This document shows positions 6,661 to 12,779 of a stretch of 21,506 bases of DNA, piece after piece. Positions within the stretch are counted from its first letter, which is position 1. Each line of letters begins with the position of its first letter. Origin of the DNA: a virus; the IMG/VR virus record IMGVR_UViG_3300017750_000143, positions 1 to 21,506 of that record; one strand, written 5' to 3'. The notes below the pieces were generated by a model. The model did no database searches. It saw only the letters and a list, made by a program, of their open reading frames with translations, and was not told the DNA's origin. A program made the translations under genes and the position numbers.

Positions 6661-6783
6661 GACTAGTTGTACTAAGTCCGTTCATCGGATACCGTCGATC
6701 AGGACAAGATACCAATCACGGGATTCGACGCATGACATGAGGTGACATGGAACGGGGTCCCTCAGTTCTCTATTGGAGGATAT

Positions 6784-6885
6784 ATGCCAAACGTTGAAGT
6801 TCGTCAGCGTGTGCGTGAGCAAGCCAAAGCTATCAAAGAGCAGAAGCTTGTTTATCGCGGTGTAGCTTACCTTAAAAGCCGCTAA
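6784..6885 (+). CDS. Very small YRG-motif protein (DUF4278-like end), 33 aa
   Basis: A 33-codon frame with the best ribosome site of the island, GGAGG at 6775-6779, four bases before the ATG. The product is a basic helix, VRQRVREQAKAIKEQ, then KLVYRGVAYLKSR. The LxYRGxxY motif is the hallmark of DUF4278, a short family common in cyanobacteria and cyanophages with no known function. The stop TAA lies in the possible outer stem of the hairpin at 6900-6918. The 123-base stretch before it (6661-6783) holds no ATG-started gene of note. Confidence 0.6.
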   Translation: MPNVEVRQRVREQAKAIKEQKLVYRGVAYLKSR

Positions 6886-6899
6886 GTAGTTCTGTCATT

Positions 6900-6918
6900 G
6901 GGAGGTGCAAATCCTCCC
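6900..6918 (+). promoter_or_regulatory. RNA hairpin upstream of the capsid gene (GGGAGG/CCTCCC, loop TGCAAAT)
   Basis: A 6-bp stem (6900-6905 with 6913-6918) and a 7-base loop, TGCAAAT, differing from the psbA-leader hairpin (4109-4127) in one loop base. A possible outer stem joins CTAAG (6882-6886) to CTTAG (6918-6922), using the base next to the inner stem. It has no following T-run. Its position right after a small gene's stop and before a highly expressed gene parallels the first copy. Confidence 0.6.
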
Positions 6919-6936
6919 TTAGTAATTGGCGTTGGC

Positions 6937-7004
6937 CTTCTACGGAAGATACCCTTCGCCGTCTAGACGGTGGGAATAGACCACAAAAATTTTTGATCGA
7001 TCAA
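6937..7004 (+). promoter_or_regulatory. Structured capsid-gene leader: UACG hairpin and three palindromes
   Basis: Four symmetrical elements lie in the 159-base gap before the capsid gene. CTTC-TACG-GAAG (6937-6948) forms a stem closed by a C(UACG)G tetraloop. CCGTCTAGACGG (6959-6970) is a perfect 12-base palindrome flanked by CCC and GGG. AAAAATTTTT (6985-6994) and TTGATCGATCAA (6993-7004) are also perfect. The GAAG at 6945-6948 could pair instead with CTTC at 6954-6957. They may be RNA processing or stability elements, or protein-binding DNA sites; no promoter consensus could be confirmed. Confidence 0.5.
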
Positions 7005-7044
7005 GAAACTGTTACATATTTAATTTTATTTTTAGTTTAAAAAA

Positions 7045-8169
7045 ATGGCACATCAAAGTTCTACATTGACCACCAACCTTACACGGCCTGGTCAATCTAA
7101 CGCTGCGGGAGACGCCCGCGCTCTCTATCTGAAGTTGTTCAGTGGAGAAATGTTCAAAGGGTTCGAGAATAACGCGATTGCTCGTGACCTCGTTATGAAG
7201 CGCACCCTGAAGAACGGTAAGTCTCTTCAGTTCATCTACACCGGTCGTACAACGGCTGAATATCACACCCCTGGTAATGCAATCCTTGGCAACGGCGATG
7301 GTGCACCTCCAGTGGCCGAGAAGACCATCACTGTTGATGACCTTCTGATCAGCTCTGCCTTCGTATATGAGCTCGACGAGACTCTTGCTCACTTTGAATT
7401 GCGTGGCGAGATCTCTAAGAAGATCGGCTATGCACTTGCTGAAAAGTATGACCGTCTGATCTTCCGTGCTATCACACGTGGCGCACGTTCTGCATCACCA
7501 ATCACCAAGTCCAACTTTGTTGAACCCGGTGGAACTCAGATCCGAGTTGGTGCTTCTACTAACGAGTCTGACGCATACTCTGCAACTGCTCTGGTAGACG
7601 CCTTCTACGACGCCGCTGCTGCGATGGCCGAAAAGGGTATCAGCCAAGACGGGAGGGTCGGGGTCTTAAATCCTAGACAATATTATGCGTTGATCCAGTC
7701 AGTGGGTGAGAACGGTTTGGTCAATCGCGACGAGCAGGGTTCCTCTCGTCAAAGCGGCCAAGGCATCGTTGAGATTGCTGGCATCAAGATCTACAAGAGT
7801 ATGAACATCCCGTTCCTTGGCAAGTACGGTACCAAGTATGGCGGCACCTCTGGTGTCACTGATCCTGGTAACACTGGTGACTTTATTGGAGTTGCTGCTG
7901 AGAACGCTTCTGGCGCTACTACCGGAATCAATAACGACTACGGTACTGCTGCTGAGTTGGGATCTAAGTCCTGCGGCATCATCTTCCAGAAGGAAGCCGC
8001 TGGCGTTGTTGAGACCATCGGACCACAGGTTCAAGTAACCAGTGGAGATGTATCAGTTGTATACCAAGGAGACGTAATTCTTGGGCGTCTCGCGATGGGG
8101 GCGGACTACCTGAATCCCGCTGCTGCTGTTGAGCTGCACGTGGGTTCTACTGCACCTTCTGCATTCTGA
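7045..8169 (+). CDS. gp10: Major capsid protein (T7 gp10-like)
   Basis: A 374-residue protein, against 344 for T7 gp10A; it forms the HK97-fold shell. The N-terminus MAHQSSTLTTNLTRPGQSNA, then ALYLKLFSGEMFKGFENN and KRTLKNGKSLQFIYTGRTTAEYHTPG near residues 52-80, are typical of podovirus capsid proteins, as is the later RVGVLNPRQYYALIQ near 203-217. Codon use is richer in G and C at third positions than that of the neighbours, as expected for the most abundant virion protein. The ATG follows TTTAAAAAA with no Shine-Dalgarno site. It has its own leader and a strong terminator, so it is probably expressed apart from, and above, its neighbours. There is no room for a T7-style gp10B extension before the terminator in the zero frame. 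Confidence 0.97.
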   Translation: MAHQSSTLTTNLTRPGQSNAAGDARALYLKLFSGEMFKGFENNAIARDLVMKRTLKNGKSLQFIYTGRTTAEYHTPGNAILGNGDGAPPVAEKTITVDDLLISSAFVYELDETLAHFELRGEISKKIGYALAEKYDRLIFRAITRGARSASPITKSNFVEPGGTQIRVGASTNESDAYSATALVDAFYDAAAAMAEKGISQDGRVGVLNPRQYYALIQSVGENGLVNRDEQGSSRQSGQGIVEIAGIKIYKSMNIPFLGKYGTKYGGTSGVTDPGNTGDFIGVAAENASGATTGINNDYGTAAELGSKSCGIIFQKEAAGVVETIGPQVQVTSGDVSVVYQGDVILGRLAMGADYLNPAAAVELHVGSTAPSAF

Positions 8170-8183
8170 TTTTTATTTATATG

Positions 8184-8211
8184 GGGATCCTTCGGGGTCC
8201 CTTTTTTTTTT
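8184..8211 (+). terminator. Intrinsic terminator after the capsid gene
   Basis: A 7-bp stem, GGGATCC (8184-8190) with GGGTCCC (8195-8201), closed by a TTCG loop, C(UUCG)G, followed by ten T (8202-8211). One pair is U-G. This is the strongest terminator in the window. It stands where T7 has its terminator between genes 10 and 11, and would reduce transcription into the tail genes. Confidence 0.93.
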
Positions 8212-8215
8212 AACT

Positions 8216-8872
8216 ATGACAACTCCTACAACTATTGATCTCGATACCGAACTATCCGCAGTTAATTCAATCTTGGGGAGTATCGGTCAGGCTCCGGTGA
8301 CATCCCTAGGCGGAATTACTAACCACGTTAGTTCTTCAGAAATCGCTAATACTTTTGAAAACCCTGAAATTGCTTTCATCTATAACCTGCTAAAGGAAGC
8401 TAACCTAGAGGTACAGAGCGAAGGCTGGTCTTACAACCGTGAAGACCATTACAAGTTTACGCCTGACACCAACAAACATATTTTTATTCCTAACAACGTC
8501 CTGCAAATGGATGTCTGTGAAGAAGAGTTGTACCGAACTACTGACGTCGTCAAACGTCAAGGTAAGCTATACAACAAAGTCGAACACACCTACGAATTCG
8601 ATAAAGCCATCGACATGAACGTCGTGTGGTTATTTCCTTTTGATGACCTGCCTCAACCTTTCAAGCGTCTGATTGTCGCTAAGGCTGCTGGCCGAGCTGC
8701 TACACAGCTTGTATCTAACCCAACTCTTGTGCAGCTACTTGCACAGCAAGAGGCTTATACCCGTGCAATCTGCCTCGAGTACGAATGTAATCAAGGTGAT
8801 CATAACTTCTTAGGCTTTGGTCATGATCAAGGCTATCGCTCCTATGAACCGTTCCGAGGACTACGTCGCTAA
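8216..8872 (+). CDS. gp11: Tail tubular protein A (T7 gp11-like)
   Basis: The product is 218 aa, against 196 in T7. It forms the upper tail ring that joins the portal to gp12. The start MTTPTTIDLDTELSAVNSILGSIGQAPVTSL is characteristic: this family begins with a short lead, then LxAVNxxLxxIGxxPV. Later family features are the LLKEANLEVQSEGWSYNRE segment near residues 58-76, and KRLIVAKAAGRAATQLV near 152-168. The ATG at 8216 is chosen over an in-frame TTG at 8129, which lies inside the capsid gene. The start is only four bases after the terminator's T-run and has no Shine-Dalgarno site, so translation initiates on a very short or read-through leader. Confidence 0.93.
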   Translation: MTTPTTIDLDTELSAVNSILGSIGQAPVTSLGGITNHVSSSEIANTFENPEIAFIYNLLKEANLEVQSEGWSYNREDHYKFTPDTNKHIFIPNNVLQMDVCEEELYRTTDVVKRQGKLYNKVEHTYEFDKAIDMNVVWLFPFDDLPQPFKRLIVAKAAGRAATQLVSNPTLVQLLAQQEAYTRAICLEYECNQGDHNFLGFGHDQGYRSYEPFRGLRR

Positions 8873-11628
8873 TGACAAGTATTACACAAACAATACCTAA
8901 CTTTTATGGTGGTATTTCTAAGGTACCTGATACCCAAAAAGGACAAGGTCAAGTAAAGGATGCTTTGAATTGTATTCCTGAGATCAATTCAGGTTTAATT
9001 AAACGTCCTGGTGCACGTCGTGTTGGTACCTCAGCTTTGTCTGGAGCTACCTCTACTGGTACTTGGTTTCATTATTATCGTGATGAAATAGAAGGTAGTT
9101 ATATAGGTCAAGTACAGACAAATGGTGCTGTTAATATGTGGTCCGCAGAGACAGGAACCTCTCTCAATGTTACCTATGAAAGTGGTCAAGAAACCAATTT
9201 AAAGAACTACTTAAATAGTGGCACAATATCTAGTGAGACTCTTCAGTTCACCACTATTAATGATAGTACACTTGTTTGTAATCGCAATGTAACGACTGCG
9301 ATGGGTACAGCTACTACTGATGCACGTCCACATACTTACTCTGCTTTTGTTGAATTAAAACAGGTGCAGAATGGTAGGCAGTATGGTCTTAACATTCAAA
9401 ACCCTACATCAACCTCATCTCTTACTACTATCACTACTGCAACACAAGTAGTTGCTAATCCAACTGGTGAGGGTTATACAACCTTTAGTGGTAGTCAGGG
9501 TCACTGTCCTCATATAGGTACGAAAGTATTCACAATTAATGGTACTGCTGCTCCACAATCTGGTGCTACCAACCTTGTGTTTCGTCTAACGGTGACAGGT
9601 CAACAGGGTCCAGAACCAAATGCCAATGTAGTTGATCAGGCTAGTGAATACACCTGTTCATATTCCCATAGGCTTGAATTGCTACACGGTGGAGAAGGCT
9701 GGGCTGTTGGTAGTGCAGGCAATGTGACGCTGGAAGGTAAGAGCTACCCAATCAATATCAACAAGGTTGAAACCGTAGATGTACGAGCATCAATCAAAGC
9801 TATACGTCCTGACCCAACACCATTTGACCAGCAGACAAATGTTACTCCTGACAGCATCCTAGGTGGTATCACCTCTGAGTTATCTGGAACCAACATCAAC
9901 TTTGAGGTTATTGGTAACGGGATTTATTTGTACAGCAACTCAGTCAACTTCACTGTCGAAGCACAAAACACTGATCTAATGACTGTCATAACCGATCAGG
10001 TGAACGACATCACTGGTTTGCCGTTTCAATGCAAGCACGGATACATCGTCAAGGTTGCTAACAGCAGCTCTGCTGATGACGATTATTACTTGCGCTTTGA
10101 GGGTACTGGTGGTGGATCTGGTCCTGGTAGTTGGGTTGAATGTGCACAACCAGGGATTCTTAAATCAATTGATTCCTTGACAATGCCGATTATGATTCAA
10201 CGTCAAGCTAACGGATCATTCCAGGTAAAACTTATTCAGTTTGATGTACGTGAGGTTGGTGATGATAGTACTCTGTATAACCCTAGTTTTATTGGTAAAT
10301 CAATTAATAAAATTATATTCTTTAGAAATAGACTTGGCTTCCTTAGTGATAAGAATTTAATTCTATCTAGACCGGGTGACCTTACTAACTTTTTTGTCAA
10401 TACTGCCTTAACCTTTTCCGGTACTGACCCTATTGATATTAGTGTTAGTTCTAAATACCCTGCAATTCTGTTTGATGCTCTTGAAGTAAATACTGGTCTA
10501 ATTATATTTGCTGGTAACCAACAGTTCCTGCTCGCTACTGATTCGGACATCTTAAATCCCGAAACAGCACGAATAAGTAATATTAGTACTTATAACTATA
10601 ACACTGCTGTACCTCCATTTTCTTTAGGTACATTAGCTGGCTATCTAGACAATTCTGGAGCCTTTAGTAGGTTCTTTGTTATGTCTAAAGTTCAACGTGA
10701 GGGCGAACCAACAGTCGATGAATTAAGTAAAGCTGTTTCCAATTTGTTAAGCAAAGAGATTAATCTTGTTGCTGACTCACGAGAGAACACTACTATCTTT
10801 TTTGGCAAGAAATCAAGTGATGAAGTCTTTGGGTATAAGTACTTTAGTATTGGCGATAAGCAATTTCAGTCTTCTTGGTTTAGATGGAAGCATACTCGAC
10901 CTCTTTCTTATCACTGTTGTGTAGATGATACATACTATTTTGTTGATGACCAATTTTTCTTACAACGCATTGATTTAATTCGCGATGATGAGTCTACCTT
11001 TACTAAAAATGGTAAGGAGTATGGTGTCTATCTAGATAATTACGTCAGTGCTTCTGGAGGAAACTACAGTGCAACTACTCGTAAAACTACCTTTAATTTA
11101 AGCTGGTTATCTAGCATTACAGATAAGACTGTAGACCTTGCTGCAGTTAAAGAGGGTTCTTCTGGAACCATTGCCTTAAACATCGATGTACCTTCGAGTG
11201 GTACGTCTGTAACTGTTGATGGTGATCATTCAAGTGGAAGTATTTTATTTGGGTACCTGTATACCATGCAGGTTGATTTACCTAGGTTCTTTGTACAGAA
11301 AGTTGTAGGTGATAAAACCATTAACGAAGAACGTGGAAGCCTAGTTGTTCATCGCATTAAGCCTTCGTTTGGTCGTCTTGGTCAATACAACACAGTTCTA
11401 ACTCGTACTGGTAAGACTGGTTACGTTGCTGAGTTCACATCATCTACATTTGATCAGTACAACATTGCTGATGTACAGGTAGAAGATGAGTTCATTGGCA
11501 CCGTACCTGTGTATGAAAAGAATAATAACTTTAACTTATCAATTCAATCAACATCACCACTTCCCGCAACACTTATCTCTTTGACCTGGGAAGGTGATTA
11601 TTCACCCAAATACTATAGAAATGTCTAA
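8872..11628 (+). CDS. gp12: Tail tubular protein B (T7 gp12-like nozzle)
   Basis: A 918-residue protein, longer than T7 gp12 (794). It forms the hexameric tail nozzle. The start MTSITQTIPNFYGGISKVPDTQKGQGQVKDALNCIPEINSGLIKRPGARRVG is the family's hallmark (ISxxPDxxxxxxQVxxxxNxxP, then GLxKRPG). The central NKIIFFRNRLGFLSDKNLILSRPGDLTNFF near residues 480-509 is also highly conserved. The middle (about 150-400) is rich in Gly, Ser and Thr strands and accounts for the extra length. Start and stop are coupled to the neighbours: TAATG with gp11, and an 8-base overlap with the gp13-like gene. Confidence 0.95.
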   Translation: MTSITQTIPNFYGGISKVPDTQKGQGQVKDALNCIPEINSGLIKRPGARRVGTSALSGATSTGTWFHYYRDEIEGSYIGQVQTNGAVNMWSAETGTSLNVTYESGQETNLKNYLNSGTISSETLQFTTINDSTLVCNRNVTTAMGTATTDARPHTYSAFVELKQVQNGRQYGLNIQNPTSTSSLTTITTATQVVANPTGEGYTTFSGSQGHCPHIGTKVFTINGTAAPQSGATNLVFRLTVTGQQGPEPNANVVDQASEYTCSYSHRLELLHGGEGWAVGSAGNVTLEGKSYPININKVETVDVRASIKAIRPDPTPFDQQTNVTPDSILGGITSELSGTNINFEVIGNGIYLYSNSVNFTVEAQNTDLMTVITDQVNDITGLPFQCKHGYIVKVANSSSADDDYYLRFEGTGGGSGPGSWVECAQPGILKSIDSLTMPIMIQRQANGSFQVKLIQFDVREVGDDSTLYNPSFIGKSINKIIFFRNRLGFLSDKNLILSRPGDLTNFFVNTALTFSGTDPIDISVSSKYPAILFDALEVNTGLIIFAGNQQFLLATDSDILNPETARISNISTYNYNTAVPPFSLGTLAGYLDNSGAFSRFFVMSKVQREGEPTVDELSKAVSNLLSKEINLVADSRENTTIFFGKKSSDEVFGYKYFSIGDKQFQSSWFRWKHTRPLSYHCCVDDTYYFVDDQFFLQRIDLIRDDESTFTKNGKEYGVYLDNYVSASGGNYSATTRKTTFNLSWLSSITDKTVDLAAVKEGSSGTIALNIDVPSSGTSVTVDGDHSSGSILFGYLYTMQVDLPRFFVQKVVGDKTINEERGSLVVHRIKPSFGRLGQYNTVLTRTGKTGYVAEFTSSTFDQYNIADVQVEDEFIGTVPVYEKNNNFNLSIQSTSPLPATLISLTWEGDYSPKYYRNV

Positions 11629-12061
11629 GTACATTTATCCACTAACTAAAGAGGTCGCTGTTCATGTGGCCTCTAATTTGCGCCCTGAGGACCGTAGAGA
11701 ATGCACAGAGGGTCATGGTCATAATCCTCTGCTTGCTCTCCTTGGAGGCGCTTCTAGTGGTTACTCAGCAGCCTTCATGATGCCTAACGGTAAATGGGGT
11801 GCTGCTGGAGGAGTTGGTCCCGAGAACGGGATCTGGATGCTATGCACTCCTGAAATACACAACTATCCAAAGACCTTTGCACGTGAATGTAAACGTCTTA
11901 TTGAAAGTAGACCAGAGAAGATGCTGTGGAATATTTGCGATAAACGCAATGTAGTCCATCTAAAGCTTCTTCGATTTCTAGGATTTAAGTTTCTACGTGA
12001 AGTTACTTATGGTCCTAACAATTTAACCTTTATAGAATTTTGCCGTGTGCGAACCAGTTAG
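11621..12061 (+). CDS. gp13: gp13-like protein, GNAT-like
   Basis: A 146-residue protein, against 138 in T7 gp13. The ATG at 11621 (MSKYIYPLTKEVAVHVASNLRPEDRREC) overlaps the gp12 end by 8 bases; an upstream TTG at 11594 is less likely. The N-terminal pattern LTxEVAxxVAxxLRPEDRxE, and the C-terminal NVVHLKLLRFLGFKFLREVTYGPN, look like a GNAT acetyltransferase fold, as in the gp13 family, which is needed for virion assembly but has no proven transferase activity. A flexible GGASSGYSAAFMMPNGKWGAAGG segment sits mid-chain. The order between gp12 and gp14 is that of T7. Confidence 0.8.
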   Translation: MSKYIYPLTKEVAVHVASNLRPEDRRECTEGHGHNPLLALLGGASSGYSAAFMMPNGKWGAAGGVGPENGIWMLCTPEIHNYPKTFARECKRLIESRPEKMLWNICDKRNVVHLKLLRFLGFKFLREVTYGPNNLTFIEFCRVRTS

Positions 12062-12779
12062 CTTAGGTCTTATGGCCACCGGTCAAGCAGCTAGTGCCTT
12101 TGGTGGTCTTATGTCTGCAAGTGATCAGAAAAAGGCGCAAGTAAAAAAATACAAAAGAGACCTTGAAATTCAACGTGTAAAATGGGACGGAGAACGTGGT
12201 CTTTACAAAACCCGTGTAGCTGAATACAAAACCGAAATTCAAGAAAATGGTTTGAAGGCTAGCCGAGCTTATGCCGACGAACAAAGTAAACTTGACGATC
12301 TATTTAACGAAGCTGCGGTGAAGGCACAAGAATCCTTTGCTCAACTTTCTGCAAAACAAAAATACTTTGGATCTGGTAAAAATGCTAAGCGATTAGAGGC
12401 ACGTGACCTGAAAGATTTTGGTAGAAGGCAATCTTTAACAGTATCTAATCTGGTCCGTGCTCGCGAAAATTATCAAGGTAATGTAGAAAATATACGAGAA
12501 CGTTTGCGATCATCAAACCGTAATGCTTACTCTAAAGTTCAGTTTAAGCCTCAACCAGGTTTTGCACCTCTAAAACCAAATACTGATATGACTGCAGCTA
12601 CTTTGCAGTTTGTTGGTGGTATTGCATCTGCAGCATCTTCTGGGATTAGTTCATATAACAGTTTGAAAGCGCCTAATATTAAGACTGATTTTTTTAATCC
12701 AAATGTAGATTTTTCTTCCTTAATGGACTTTGACTTCTATGGAAAAGTTCCTAGTTCTTTTAGTTTTAATAAGCAATGA
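12045..12779 (+). CDS. gp14: Internal virion protein B (T7 gp14-like)
   Basis: A 244-residue protein, against 196 in T7. It starts at GTG 12045, read as MCEPVSLGLMATGQAASAFGGLMSA; MCEPV-type openings are common in podovirus gp14 proteins, and the hydrophobic N-terminal helix is followed by a long charged coiled coil (about 25-150: QKKAQVKKYKRDLEIQRVKWDGERG). In T7, gp14 is ejected first and forms a pore in the outer membrane. A second Gly/Ala/Ser-rich stretch (about 184-204, TAATLQFVGGIASAASSGISS) could insert in a membrane. It overlaps the gp13-like gene by 17 bases and gp15 by 4 (ATGA). Confidence 0.85.
   Translation: MCEPVSLGLMATGQAASAFGGLMSASDQKKAQVKKYKRDLEIQRVKWDGERGLYKTRVAEYKTEIQENGLKASRAYADEQSKLDDLFNEAAVKAQESFAQLSAKQKYFGSGKNAKRLEARDLKDFGRRQSLTVSNLVRARENYQGNVENIRERLRSSNRNAYSKVQFKPQPGFAPLKPNTDMTAATLQFVGGIASAASSGISSYNSLKAPNIKTDFFNPNVDFSSLMDFDFYGKVPSSFSFNKQ

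Noticed and set aside
6709-6925. Possible phage tmRNA: GGATTCGACG (6721-6730) upstream and a T-arm-like GGAGGTGCAAATCCTCC (6901-6917) downstream.
   Set aside because: The acceptor halves do not pair in the right places (only CCAAT with ATTGG, offset from the arm), no CCA end or tag frame is visible, and the same T-arm-like hairpin stands alone at 4109-4127.
8129-8215. The +1 frame relative to the capsid gene is open from inside its 3' end through the terminator into gp11, allowing a capsid-gp11 frameshift fusion.
   Set aside because: No slippery site before the capsid stop, and the fused segment is low-complexity translation of the terminator. Probably chance.
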